A DNA stretch of 64,000 nucleotides from Diphasiastrum complanatum (Eukaryota > Streptophyta > Lycopodiopsida > Lycopodiales > Lycopodiaceae). The notes under the pieces were generated by a model, which worked only from the letters and a program-made list of their open reading frames with translations, made no database searches and was not told the origin of the DNA. Below are positions 11,401 through 22,900 of the stretch, piece by piece. Every line of letters begins with the position of its first letter. Position 1 is the stretch's first letter. A program made the position numbers and the translations under genes. The DNA is taken from the NCBI GenBank assembly GCA_029204225.1, contig CM055092.1, positions 63,242,622 through 63,306,621 on the forward strand, given 5' to 3'.

Positions 11401-13422
11401 GCTACAATGGCTTGATCAAAATTGACTTACCGACTACAAAACCGCAAAATTAACACACTCACCACTCGCCAAGAGCATCCAAAGTGTGATTACCAACCCG
11501 TTCTTCATCCTCTGCGTGTCCCACACAAAGCTCATCCAATGCAAGTCCGCTATCTTGCCCAATGGCTTCCAACTGGCAGCACCTTGCACTTCCATCACCT
11601 GTGACCACCACTATGTGTGTACCTCCCAGCTAGCCCATATTTCCCTCCGAACGAAGAATTTCCAAGCTACAAATGTGTGTGTCAATGCAGCTATCACCTG
11701 ACTCGACAATACAATTGTCGATCATGCCTGTGAGAGCGTTCCTTCAAAATGCCACCTGACGTTGGTCGGTTCTAACTCAAAAAGTTGAACATGATCACAA
11801 ATTTTTTTCACCTGTAACCGGCATACCATGCCTACCTCTCACCTGTGATTGCTTGCCCTCTCAAAATTGTTGCCAATGATGAGTAGTCACGTCGCCGAAT
11901 TGCACTTCCGTCGCCAAAACTAGCTTTCTCCACACAATTCCGCTACCATTCGCCCCCATACCACATTTACCACTTTCAAACACCTTGTTATCCTGTCAGG
12001 AGTAATAATGATTCCAAAGCAATAATGCCTCATTGTACTGCCATGTAGCAGGTTTTACAGCCAAATTTTGCCCCAAATTTGGCCCTACGGTACCCAAATG
12101 GTGAATGTAGCCCATCACTAGGTCACCCGCACTCTGCTTGATGAAATGGTGACAAAAACTCTCCAAAATGCTTTCTCCTTGCTCTGTGATGATGCTCTGT
12201 TCGCTAGCTTTGAGCAGCCAATTTCAGGGGTCATTTTGGCCCAAGGATGGCCAAAAAAGGTGCCTTCTAGCCCCAATTAGCCCCAATGCTAATTTGCTTT
12301 GCAAAATTGAATTGATTCTTCATTTTGAAGACTTTTAAAGAGGAAATAGCATTTTTTCCCTTCGGATATCTTTCAGTATTTCAAACTAAAATTTTTTAAT
12401 AAGCTTTCTTCATTTTTGCACTTTGAAACTTCAAGCCTCCTTTCAGCCATCTCCCAATGGCTATCGATGATCCTACGGCCCTCGATGCTCCTCCTTTACA
12501 CCGTCGATTTTATCTGGCCTAGATCCATTGGTTGCCCATGATTTGGCATGTCGAATTGGAGACCTCAATACACTGATGCCCTGTAACTGCTACGGCTTCC
12601 TTCTGAGTGAGCGCGCGCGAGGCCCGCGCCTCCTCCATCTCCTCCATTCTCCTTCCTTCCATGCTTTTTTCTTGCTCAAGCTATGGTGGCCGCTACCTAA
12701 AAATCAATCCATCTCCCTTGCCTCTCCACAGCCGCCCACGGCCTCTTACAACCATCTTCACAGTACCAGGACGCCCTTCACTGGCCTTTTACAGCTCCAA
12801 AAATAGTTATGTGGAGAGAGAGATCCACGATTTTCCATCTGTAAATCCTAGCAGCTTTGAAGAGAAGGATATTTTGGGCATTTTTCCACATTTCTTCGTG
12901 GTTTCTCTTGCAGCTCATCATCTGACTAAGGTCACCCTTCCTCTAGCTCAGTGATCAAATTTACAGCTATTCGATTGGTATCCAATTGACTGCAAACAGC
13001 TTTCCTGAGAAATCCGCATATAGCTCATAAAATTGGAAAATTCCTCAATTTCTCAGTTTCTCACCAAATCTGATCCTGTAAATTTCTATGGCTCTCTTTG
13101 TCGCTGCTCTTTGCATAATCATGCAAGCCCCGTTGCGCCAAACGATTGTCCACACAGTAAAGAATGTAGCCAACATCAATGATTTCCCCGAAACCACCGA
13201 AACTGCAAGTTTTTCCGTGAATCCTCCCCGGAGTCCACCTATGACGATCGTTCTGATCTTCCCCGAAGCTCCGATTGAAGGAACTTTGTTGTCTCTTGCC
13301 ATCCGGGCTGCTGATACCTCGTATGGAGTCCTCTCTCTTGAGACTCTTTGAGTGCTATTTTTCTTGGTGAAAGACACTATCCCATAGCTCCACTGGATCG
13401 TGCATACCTGCATCACCCTAAA
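8412..13422 (-). other. Internal region of element E, no recognisable coding
   Basis: About 5 kb rich in pyrimidines on the plus strand. Small ORFs occur on both strands (for example 9297-9572, 9790-9972, 10962-11303) but none shows a known domain. The hexamer CACCTG recurs many times (about 9030, 9095, 9545, 9985, 10050, 10090, 10220, 10250, 10590, 11100, 11600, 11695, 11750, 11810 and 11840). A 353-bp tandem duplication lies at 10681-11391. Part of 12430-12960 is less AT-rich and might be captured host sequence, but I recognise no gene. Confidence 0.6.
10681..11391. repeat. Tandem duplication, about 353 bp per unit, two copies
   Basis: Unit 1 starts at 10681 (ATCCCTACCAAGTATT) and unit 2 at 11034 (ATCCCTACCAGGTATT). 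The copies stay aligned through gagaatacactgagatgtg, AAAGCCACCATCAAGTCCCT, CCAATATCCCTCCAAGTG and ATTGACTTGACTTA. Divergence is modest, so the duplication is younger than much of the surrounding decay. Confidence 0.85.
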
Positions 13423-13434
13423 GCTCTGATACCA
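13423..13434 (-). promoter_or_regulatory. tRNA-Met primer binding site (E)
   Basis: The minus strand reads TGGTATCAGAGC, a perfect match to the plant tRNA-Met primer site. It abuts the LTR beginning at 13435. Confidence 0.85.
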
Positions 13435-13905
13435 AGTTGAAATTCTGTTAGGATCTAATGCAGTATGCAGATCACATAAATCAATCACCATAGCCACTCC
13501 TCACAAGCTCTCAAAGATGGCACAACAAAAGTTAATAGATTACAAAGAAACACTATACATATAGAGTATTCACAAACTGCATGAAAAGGTAGGTGTCCTA
13601 AAACTGGCCTACCACCTGTCAAACTAAGGTCGCCCAATATGGCCAAATTCGACCGACAAACTTGGGACATGCCCCCAAGTATAACAAGTATTGTAAATAG
13701 CTCTATACAGGCTAATTCTTCCTATGTGTGGCTACTCGGCTAACCCAAGTAGTCGGCTACGGGATCAGTGCCCAATCAATATATCCTAACGGGTCACGTC
13801 CCGATCACAGCCATATATAGTAAACCAAATAAATTGTACAATAATTACATCATCACATTTAGAGCTTAGATAAAATGTATATCAGATTAACTCTGATTTC
13901 TAACT
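13435..13905 (-). repeat. 5' LTR of element E
   Basis: 471 bp, aligning with 7939-8396 and 13 bp longer, largely through small insertions such as the extra block near 13555. It is followed by the target duplication at 13906-13910. Confidence 0.9.
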
Positions 13906-13910
13906 CTTTT
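13906..13910. repeat. Target-site duplication CTTTT (right)
   Basis: Identical to 7934-7938; see element E. Confidence 0.8.
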
Positions 13911-14250
13911 TCCATCTTGATGTTACTCAATTTGACAAAAGGGCTCTCTATCAAGCGAAAGGGCTTAAAGCGCTTGATAAAGGACTCTTTCAAAATTGAC
14001 CAGTCTGTCTTATCTTCATGATCTAGGTTAAAAAACCAATCACGTGCTTTAGCGACCATGGTCATCGAAAACAGTTGGACCATAGCATCGGGAGATGTTT
14101 CGCCATACACATCACATGCATTCTCAAAGATTGCAAAAATCTTTGAGGGTCCGAACTATCGTCAAACTTGGGTAGATCTAACTTGGGTGTGTACATCTCT
14201 CATGATGAGCACTGTGGGTAGCAGAGCACCATAAAAATGGGATCATACGC
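13911..14250 (-). pseudogene. Ty3/gypsy gag, N-terminal part
   Basis: The minus-strand reading gives SKIFAIFENACDVYGETSPD, AMVQLFSMTMVAKARDWFFN and SILKESFIKRFKPFRLIES. This is the Retrotrans_gag pattern, in which W and F residues and the LKESFIKRF helix are typical. It continues at 7505-7933 beyond element E. Frame breaks upstream of about 14115 obscure the start. No gypsy pol is attached in this window. Confidence 0.75.
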
Positions 14251-14439
14251 GTGAGGACTCAGCTCTATCAGGTTCTCGTCCCTTGAATGGATTTGTGGAT
14301 GGCTCTTGGGGTTGGGACCGCATTCGATAGAACCTATGACGTCTGATTTGTTCAGCTGTAGGGGACTTTACCTCGTATGGATAATCTTCTGGGATTTCAA
14401 GATCTGTATGTTGGTCCATTGGGTACTGTTGTGTCTTTT

Positions 14440-14550
14440 TTTGTGTTCGGTATGTGTTTTTGGTGTTTTTGGATTTTTTAGAATTTTTGGTGTTTTTGGA
14501 TTTTTGGTGTTTTTTTGGATTTTTTGGATTTTTAGGGAAGTGAAGGGGGA
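14440..14550 (+). repeat. Short T/G-rich tandem repeat
   Basis: Irregular repeats of TTTTTGGTGTTTTTGGA give a low-complexity stretch. An ORF at 14306-14584 is just the translation of this repeat. Confidence 0.7.
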
Positions 14551-14694
14551 GACTCAGTATGAAAAGGGCTTTCTATTGGTATGAGTTTTATTTTTTGAAA
14601 TTTTTTTTCAGCCTCTAAGGCTTTGGGGAGATGGTGGTTTGGTCGAAATGCCAATCAGAGGTTTCATTTGAAAGTTATGTGGTTTGGCGTGGAT

Positions 14695-15175
14695 TTAGTC
14701 CGATTGAGATGGTGAGGAACTCCTTCGGGCGAGATCGGACCCAGAACCTCTGGTCGAGATGTGACCGAATCCCTTCGGTTGAGATTTAATAGAATTCCTT
14801 CAGTTGAGAATCGATAGCAAACCATTCGGTTGAGATCTGATAGAAAACTCTTCGGTCGAGATCTGACGGAAATCCGTTGATGACGCGAACGCTTCGATCG
14901 AGATTCCAGAGGGATGCTCCGGTTGAGATTCTAGAGAAACGCTTCGGTTGAGATTTCAGCGAGCGCTCCGGTTGAGATTTGACAAATGGGCTCCGGTTGA
15001 GATTTGACAAATGGGCTCCAGTTGAGATTTGACAAATGGGCTTTGGTTGAGATTTGAACGAGCGCTCCGGTTGAGATTTGACAATGGCTCCGGTTGAGAT
15101 TTGAACGTGCGCTCTGGTTGAGATTTGACAAATTGGCTCCGGTGAGATTTTAGAGGGGCTCCGATTGAGAATGGA
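14695..15175. repeat. Degenerate minisatellite, core CGGTTGAGATTTGA
   Basis: About 20 irregular units of roughly 18 to 27 bases share the core TCCGGTTGAGATTTGA, often followed by CAAATGGGC. The units at 14990-15050 are nearly identical, while the outer ones have drifted. The minus-strand ORFs here are repeat translations (QISTGAH, KSQPERS) and not genes. The spacing is too variable and the units too short for a CRISPR-like array, and this is a plant genome. Confidence 0.85.
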
Positions 15176-15519
15176 AGCGGGAGGGGACGGGAGGAGCATG
15201 AGCTTGTGTTGAAGGAAATGCAGCTCTGTTAGTGCGTTTGCTAACAATGAGGCAACAACGGATTTGCGAGTGTATCAGCCAATGGATTTGGGCAATGATG
15301 TAGCCATTGATGTGGCTCTGTCCAGTTTGTAGAAACTAAGATGTGTGGAAAGTTTGGGAGTTTGTTTGCAGGGATCTGAGCGGGGACAATGTTGCAGTTC
15401 TTATGGATTTCGAATGCATTCGAGTTCAAGTGGCAACGGTGTCAAATGTTTACAGATTCTACACTCTAGAATCTTTTTTTTTTGCTTCTACTTCTGCCTA
15501 TCAATAGAGACGGTGGGCT
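15176..15519. other. No feature recognised
   Basis: Non-repetitive sequence. The only ORFs are short and unsupported. It may be the outer part of the unidentified element that carries repeat R. Confidence 0.3.
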
Positions 15520-15695
15520 CTTGCTTACAATTATTCTTTCTTGTTTAAAGCCCGAAAGCAGGCAGAAGGGACAAATTATCTTTGTAACATTTTGTCCTGC
15601 CTGTCAAAGGACAACTCAGGGTCGTTCTCTCTTGAAAGCACTCACATTCAAACAGAGATGCAAGCCATGAACATTCAATAGACAGATCAGCATGC
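15520..15695 (+). repeat. Dispersed repeat R, copy 2
   Basis: Inverted relative to 35-230. It contains GCAGGCAGAAGGGACAAA, GTCCTGCCTGTCAAAGGACA and CAGATCAGCATGCA, each with a near match in copy 1. Confidence 0.6.
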
Positions 15696-15699
15696 AGCC

Positions 15700-17140
15700 C
15701 AAATGAATGATAGTGAGGAAGAATCATTATCATATGAGTCATTAGCTAAATCATTGAGTATAAGTTCTTGTTGTCATGTTATACTTATCTTTATTGTAAG
15801 GATATGTAGTATCAAAGATTGTCGTTCCCCAAAGAGACTGCTTTATATTGTGATTTTAGATGTTTTTAACTCATTTATTGTTCTTGGATTAAAAGCTGGT
15901 TGTCAATGGACATTTAGAGGTTTCGGCGATCAGTATCACCGGTTAGGATGTGGTTTCAAACATACAGAAGCAAAAGATATTGATGTTGACTAATCTCATA
16001 TCGAACATGTTGCATTTTTTTATTAGTGTATCCGACTTATCGGCCAGACCGATATATCGGTCTATGCTCCTAATAAAGTTTGTCAGACAAGCAAGGTCTG
16101 TTGCATCAGATAAACCAAGATAGAAAAACATATAAATGTCTCAGTACAATCCAAATGTAGTCCGACAATCTGTCCTCAACAACAGAAGGCGCTCATTCAA
16201 AAGAACGACTGACTACTGATTTAAACTGCATGAGTATCCATATGCAAATTTTGGAGTATTGATTTACAACAACACAGAGCAAGTTAGGATGTTTAAGTCC
16301 AGATATACATTGGTGTAATGTAACAGTGATTTCGATTGTTAACAACACATTTAAGTTCCAAGCAATCGATTATTCAATCACATAGGCAATCAAATAACCA
16401 ATGAGTTTTAAGACAATCTTAGCAATGAATTTACGGTTGCTCAGACATGACAGTATCGAGGCTAAGGAAGTGTATGACCAGAGTTACAATCACAAGCACA
16501 TCCAACAAGGTGAGGCTTACCAACTGTCAGAAACAAAAGTACTCAACAAACAAAAGGCTTATGAAAGCAGAGAGAAGGAAAAACTTGAAGACTCAAACTC
16601 TCTCTATGATCTCCTGAAAAACTCGATGGTTGTATTGAAGCGTAAGTGGTGTACATATAGGAAACGAGCACAAAAGTACGCAACTCTTTAGTAACCAATA
16701 TTCCACTTCATATTTAATTTAATTAACTAATTCCATCAAATAGGAAAATTACAAGTATTTAATTTCCTAGGTGGCATCCTTGTCACACGACTTTGCTCCA
16801 ATGAGAAGCAAGCACGTGGAAGGTTACAACGTTTGCTTGAGGCTCAATAAATGAGTCTTCTGGAATGTTTCACTCTTTGGGCTAGCCTCCTTATTAAGGT
16901 TGATGTTGTTTCATAACTTCCCTTCTGGTTATAGTCCTTCCTTCAATCACATTTATTTTAGGCCTCTTTATTTTTGATATATCTTTGAATACTTTTCATT
17001 GTTGCGTCCATTAGATATTTCTTCATATTCGATGGTTATCTTCATCAGTTGAGTAGGTTCATTGGGATTTTGCATCATAAAATAGTAATTAATATGCATG
17101 TAATAGGGTATTACACTTGTTTAAAAAGACAATACTTCAA
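15700..17140. other. Unassigned region with short ORFs
   Basis: ORFs at 15703-15993 and 16401-16691 (plus) encode lysine and serine rich or hydrophobic peptides that I do not recognise. Near 16030-16070 there is a run of CGATATATCGG-like words (TTATCGGCCAGACCGATATATCGG). No transposon protein motif is visible. Confidence 0.3.
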
Positions 17141-17148
17141 TCATCCTT

Positions 17149-18102
17149 ATGTTGAAGGTACTAATGATTTTTTTCATGGCTTCTAATGTTCAAGAGAGTT
17201 ATACCTCTTATGATTCAATCATTAAGAGGGAGTCTTGTGAAGGAAAGGGCAATAAAAGATTAGTTCTTGGGAAGATCCAAGGCATGGATCTCACATCTCT
17301 TTATCAACTCAAAAGATTCTATGATTATGGTGAAATGTTCACTCATGGTCAAGACGACAAAAGGTTGGTTGGAGAACACTACATGGAGCAAATCAAGAGG
17401 CTATTTCTTCAAGGAAAGGGAAGTATTATTAGTGAGCTTATTGAGGTTTGTTAGGGACTCATGAGGGATGGATTGATTAGGTTTGATACTCATCTTCACC
17501 TACTCTACCTCATGTTGGATGGAAAGTTTGGAATCTATCTTTTGCTTTATGATGGTGGCATTGTTTTCAGTAACCTTTGTGGAAGGTTGAGATCAAGCAT
17601 TGATGAGATATTGTTGGATCTAGACCATATCTTTGGGAGGGAGTATTTTCAGAGGTTCAAGTCTAAAGATATTCATATCTTTGATGGTCAAGAGGAAGAT
17701 CAAGAGGTTGGTCTCAAAGGGCTTCAACAACACAAAAGGGAAGTTGGCAATTTAGAGCTAGTCAAGAGCATCAAAGGAGGGTCAAATGGAAAAGGAATTT
17801 TAAATCTATTTTTGCACGTGTTTGAAGACTCAAGTAAGGTCAAAGGAACATCAAGGAAGTGTTGTTCAAGTTTACTTTACTTGTTCCATGTCATGTTTGA
17901 GCAATTTCATGTGGATGTGTGCAAATTGTCAAGATATGGTGAAACTAGTTACACTGTTTTGCATAATTTTGATGATGGAGTTGTACTAGCATTCTTGGCT
18001 GGTTTTGCTAATGAAAATGAAGCTATTGTAGGTTCATTATATCACTCATTCATGCCTAAGTTCTTAAGGTTTGAACTATGTGGTGCCAATGCTTTTTGGT
18101 GA
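17149..18102 (+). pseudogene. Unidentified ORF pair, hypothetical protein
   Basis: Two frames separated by a single stop (about 17453) give a possible protein of about 315 residues. The first part has SYDSIIKRESCEGKGNK and QDDKRLVGEHYMEQIKRLF. The second part (17461-18102, 213 residues) runs uninterrupted, with DEILLDLDHIFGREYFQRF and a hydrophobic C-terminal half (VVLAFLAGFANENEAIVGSL). I do not recognise a family. The long open run in otherwise decayed DNA is notable, but base composition is AT-rich like its neighbours. A second, in-phase start cannot be chosen with confidence. It might be a captured host gene fragment. Confidence 0.3.
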
Positions 18103-18346
18103 ATCTATGATCATTTTCTTGTGTCAAGTGGATCTTGAAGAAGGACTAGTGCTACCAACTAGTGATATGGAATCATATGGAGCTGGATTAGCATCATTGT
18201 TGTACTCTCTTACTCATGAATTTCCAAGTTCTGATGGTTTCTTGTGGCAAGATGGAGATGGAGGCTCATTCATGGAGTTTGAAGAAGGAGATTGTCAAAT
18301 TTTGGTGAATCTATGATCATTTTCTTGTGTCAAGTGGATCTTGAAG
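18094..18346 (+). repeat. 47-bp direct repeat pair
   Basis: The block TTTTGGTGAATCTATGATCA...GTCAAGTGGATCTTGAAG occurs at 18094-18140 and again at 18300-18346. The copies are essentially identical, and the intervening 159 bases are unique. The second copy abuts the LTR of element B. Confidence 0.85.
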
Positions 18347-18359
18347 GACTAGAAAAGAA

Positions 18360-18929
18360 CAAAAGGAAACGAAAGAAACGAAGGGAAATCTTTCGTGCGG
18401 CCAGTTGGAAGCTCAATGGGCTTGGAGTCTTAGACTTCACGCCCAACTGAAATGGGTAGCAACGATGGAGAGTAACTATTTAGTTGATTAGCATTAACTA
18501 CTCTTGTAATTCTCTATTTAGCTATCTTGTAAACTCCACACAGTGGAGATATAAACTATCCTTTCTGGATCATAAAAATAGGATACTGTAATATTGTAAC
18601 ACACAGAAAGTGTGCGTGAGTAGAGCAGAAAAGAAAAACGACACAGTTGTGCATGAAAGTCTGCCAACGAGCAGAACACAGCAAAAGGAGCATAGCGTCA
18701 GGCCGCCAACGAGCAAGACACTAACGATATTGCTCTAAAAAATCAAATTGATAATTGATTGCTCTATTCTTCGTGCATCTCCTTGTCTTATGCTATCTTG
18801 ATTGCTAAAATAGAATCTTTAGTGATGTGTAGTCGTGTGTCTAGGTTCTTGTGAAGCTTTCGCACAAAAGAAAATTTCAAAAGAAACAAAAATCATTCGC
18901 GACAACGAAACAAAAACAGTTTTGTGACA
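18360..18929 (+). mobile_element. 5' LTR of copia element B (5' end missing)
   Basis: The right boundary is fixed by the primer site. Blocks such as CGAAAGAAACGAAGG, GCTTGGAGTCTTAGACT, CTTGTAAACTCCACACAGTGG and GAAAGTCTGCCAACGAGCAG align with the LTR of element C (41627-42293) and with the LTR fragment at 38888-39281. The expected start TGTTGGAAATGGTGAA is absent, so the LTR is truncated. Confidence 0.7.
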
Positions 18930-18941
18930 TGGTATCAGAAT
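18930..18941 (+). promoter_or_regulatory. tRNA-Met primer binding site (B)
   Basis: TGGTATCAGAAT directly follows ..TGACA, the LTR end. It matches the canonical primer site except at the last bases. Confidence 0.75.
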
Positions 18942-18993
18942 GGACAAGTTATCACTACTGATATCTGGGCAGTGATTCTCTAGACAACACAAT

Positions 18994-19905
18994 ATGGCTA
19001 CAACAATCCAGACAAGAGTAGCAATCAGTCTTGATGGCACAAAATTACAGAATCTGAAAATTTAAAATCAAAACACTTCTGAAGGGAAAAGGCATCTGTC
19101 GGTGATCGAACTCTCAGAGGTACAACCTCTAGAGGGAAACCCGAGGAGAGCTGAATGGATCATAAAAGATGAGCGTGCAATGGCGATCATCGTTTTGTCT
19201 ATAAATGAAGATATACTCATGCAGATTGAAGACTACGAAAGCAGCCATGCAGTTTGGGAAAGATTAAAACAGAAGTATGAAGTGATGCACCTTCACAATC
19301 AGCTGCAATCCATATGATGGGATGGCAACCAGTTAGATCAGCACGTTGGGAAGATCAGAACGATCTTCGCTCAGTTTGATTCATCAGGACAGGAGCACCA
19401 GGTCCCAACACCACAACAGCTGATGTACTTCATGAAGTCTCTACCAATGTCCTAATCAGCCTTTGAGAATGCTCATACTGAGTCTACCGGATATGACATT
19501 TGACAAAGCAGTCAGTCTTGTTGCTGATGAGAGACTGAAGAGAGACAAAGGAGAGAGAAGCAGTGATCAAGAGAAGACTCTCTTCACGAAAGGAAAGAAG
19601 AAAAATAAGAACAATCCAAGATTCGAGAAGACAAAGTCCTCGAATCAACAATCTTCTTCATGTGATCACTGCCACAAACCAGGCCATACAGCCAACAAAT
19701 GCTGGTTCAATCCAGCAATACCTTGCATGCACTACAAGAAGAAGGGGCACTCTGCATACGATTGCAGATTCAATCCAAAAAGAAAGAACAAAACTGAGAA
19801 AGCTAATGTTGCAGAGTCATCCAAGGTTGCAGACAAAGGTGATGAAGCCTTCACGATACTTGATGAAGCTTCAATGAGCTACACTGAACACGACTACAAT
19901 GTAGT
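18994..19905 (+). pseudogene. Copia gag (element B)
   Basis: Starts at ATGGCTACAACAATCCAGAC, like element C at 42330. The UBN2 core reads DERAMAIIVLSINEDILMQI and AVWERLKQKYEV. Two zinc knuckles follow, CDHCHKPGHTANKC and a second in which one Cys is Tyr (CMHYKKKGHSAYDC). Two knuckles distinguish the B/C lineage from the A/F lineage, which has one. Stops and frame breaks at about 19024, 19315 and 19455 inactivate the first half. From 19463 the frame stays open into the protease and integrase. Confidence 0.85.
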
Positions 19906-22900
19906 CATTGATTTAGGAGCAACATCACACATCACCTGCAACAACAAGATCTTGATCGACTTCAGAGAACTCAAAAATAATAGAGCAGTGATTTTAGGTG
20001 ATGAGAGCAGACACGATGTCAAAGGCATCAGCACTCTACGACTACGAACACTGTTAGGGCAAGTAGAGCTGCCAGGAGCACTCTACGTGCCTTCACTCAA
20101 AAAAGATCTACTGTCAGTCTCCAAGAAGGTGGATCTTGGAGTTCGAGTTTTGTTCGACGACACCACATGCCCAACGATCGAGAAAAATACAAACAAGTTT
20201 TTGACGGTCAGATGTAGAGAAGGAAACCTCTACCAGACCAAGATAATCAGCAACTCCGATAGCATATTAAATGCATCAAAAAATGAAAATCAGCTCTGGC
20301 ATAGGAGAATGTATCATCTGAACATGCGAAACTTGTATGACATGTGCAAGAAAGAAATAGTCACAGGTTTCAAGATATCAAGACCCAAAACTAAGTTTTG
20401 CAAAGCCTGTCAGAAAGGCAAACAACATCGAAATCATTTCACACATGAGGGAAGAAGAGCCAAGGAAGTTCTTGAGCTCATCTACTCAAATGTTTGTGGA
20501 TCGATGAAAATGGATTTGCTCTCAAGTTCAAGGTATTTTCTGACATTCATAGATGATTACAGCCAGATGATCACGATCTACTACCTAAAGAAGAATTCTA
20601 AAGTGTTTGATTCCTTCAAGAAGTTCGTGGCATTTGCAAAGCGACACACCTCAAGGAAAGAAGATACAGATTCTCAGATCTGACAATGGAGATGAATACA
20701 AAAGCAAATAATTCTCAAACTTCTGTCAAGAATAGGGGATAGAACACCAGTTCACTCCTGCATACACACCAGAATACAATGGTGTCGCAAAAAGAAGAAA
20801 TAGAATGCTAGTTGAAGGAGCCAGATGCATGATGGCACAGGCTCGATTGCCAAGTCAATTCTGGGCTGAGGCAATAGCTGCAGCAGTACACTTGCAGAAC
20901 AGATCCACAATAACAACGCTGGAAGATAAGACGCTGTACGAAATGTGGACAAGTAGAAAGTCTGATCTATCATACGTACGTGTGTTTGGATGTGTAGCAT
21001 ATAAGCACATTCCAAAAGAAAAAAAAAGCAAGCTCAATGACAAATCAAAGCAAATATTCATGGTCAGGTACTCAAATGGAACACAAGTATACCACCTCTA
21101 CGGTCCAACCAAGAAAAAGGTTGTTTCAAACAGAGATGTGAAGTTCGATGAGTCCACATTCCCTAAACTAAAAGATGAAAGTGGCCATGAGATCTTCACA
21201 CTGTTGCCAATTCAAGAGGGAGATCGAGGACAAACATCAAATCAGAATACAAAGTCACAAACTCCAGAGCAGCAGGAAGCAGGAGATCAACCCCACGAAT
21301 AAGAAACGTTCGAGCAGTGACGAAACGAAACTAGAAGGTCAACAAGACAAAGAAGACCTCCAGACCATTACTCTGACAATCTTTAGTGGGCGAAGACACG
21401 CAGTTCGAGTACTGTAGCTTCGTTGAAGAGCCAACAACATATCAAGAAGCTATCCAGAGTCTAGAGGGAGAATTCTGGAAGCAGGCAATGTCAGAGGAGA
21501 TCGAGCCGATGAGGCAAAACAAGGCATGGACATTAGAGCCACTGCCAGAAAACAGAAAAATAGTCGACTGCAAGTGGGTGTACAAGAAGAAGATGAAACT
21601 AGATGGCACCATTGGCCGCTACAAGGCAAGGCTTGTCGTGAAGGGCTACACACAGAGATATGGTGCTGATTATTTTGACACATATTGGCCGATGGTCAAG
21701 ATGACAAACATACGACTACTCCTTGCATATGCCACACAACACAATCTGAAAATTCACCAGATTGATGTGAAAACATCCTTTCTCCACGAAGATCTAGACA
21801 AGAAAATCTTCATGAAGCAGCTTGAAGGACTTGAAGACCCCGACAATCAACAATATGTTTGTAGGTTGCAGAGATGAATCTATGGTCTAAAACAGGCATC
21901 ACGAGCTTGGTATAAGAAGCTTGATAGTCTTCTGAAGTCTTTAGACCTCAATCCTACACAACCAGACTGTAATGTCTACATAAAAAGAGTACGAAAAGAT
22001 TTTGTGAGACTAACTATCTTCGAGGATGATTTTCTAATGATAGAAAATTCCTTGATGCTGATCAAAGACACGAAGAGTCTGATTTTTGAAAGTTATGAAA
22101 TCACAGATCTTGGAGAAGCAACAAAATGCCTCGGACTGGAGATAAGAAGAGATCGAACAAAGGGTGAAATGCACTTGAGATAGTCTGAATATGCCAGAAA
22201 GGTGCTCAAGCAGTATCACATGATGGAGTGCAAAGAAAAGGCCACACCAATGATAGTTGGAGCCAAGCTGACAAAGCAGGATTGCCCAAAAACGAAAGAG
22301 GAAGAACAGAAGATGGCAGACATACCCTACCAAAACTTGATCGGTAGTCTGATGTACCTTACAAAGCTTTCTCTATTTACACCTTGAGCCAATTCTCTTC
22401 CAACCCTAGCATAGCACATTGACAAATGGCAAAATGAATCCTATAGTATCTGAAGGGTACACAGAATATGGGATTAACCTACAAAGCTGAAAACGAAAGA
22501 AAAGGATTTGAGCTGCACCACTACAGTGATGCAAGCTGGGCGAGCTGCAAAGATGACAGCAAGTCCATAACTAGAGGATGTACCATAGCGTACGGAGCTG
22601 CAATCAGCTGGATATGCAAGAAGCAAACCTTGGTAGCTCAATCCTCTTGCGAAGCTGAATACATCGCAGCTTCAAAGGTGGCAAATGAGGTAGTGTGGTT
22701 GTAGATGATGCTGAAAGCAATTGGGATTTCACAAGAAGAGCCATCCACGATGATGATGGACTCTCAGAGTGCCATTTATCTGTCCCAGGATCCTATCTTC
22801 CATTCAAAGACAAAACACATACCTCTGAAGTACCATCACATTCGAGATTTAATTTCGAAAGGAGAGCTCCAGGTCCAGTACATAAAATCAAAAGACATGA

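Larger units (their letters stand above)
7939..13905 (-). mobile_element. Complete non-autonomous LTR element E (LARD-like)
   Basis: This is a 5,967-bp element with two LTRs (7939-8396 and 13435-13905), a tRNA-Met primer site next to the right LTR, a polypurine tract next to the left one, and a 5-bp target duplication. The orientation is therefore minus. The 5 kb between the LTRs has only short ORFs, none with gag, protease, integrase or reverse transcriptase motifs. Large internally non-coding elements of this kind are known in plants as LARDs and depend on proteins of a partner element. The LTR ends are AGTTAGAAATC...GAATTTCAACT in element sense, not the usual TG..CA. It sits inside a gypsy gag gene. 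Confidence 0.85.

Noticed and set aside
14695-15175. Array considered as CRISPR-like
   Set aside because: Units are short and degenerate, with no constant repeat and unique spacer pattern, and the context is a plant genome.
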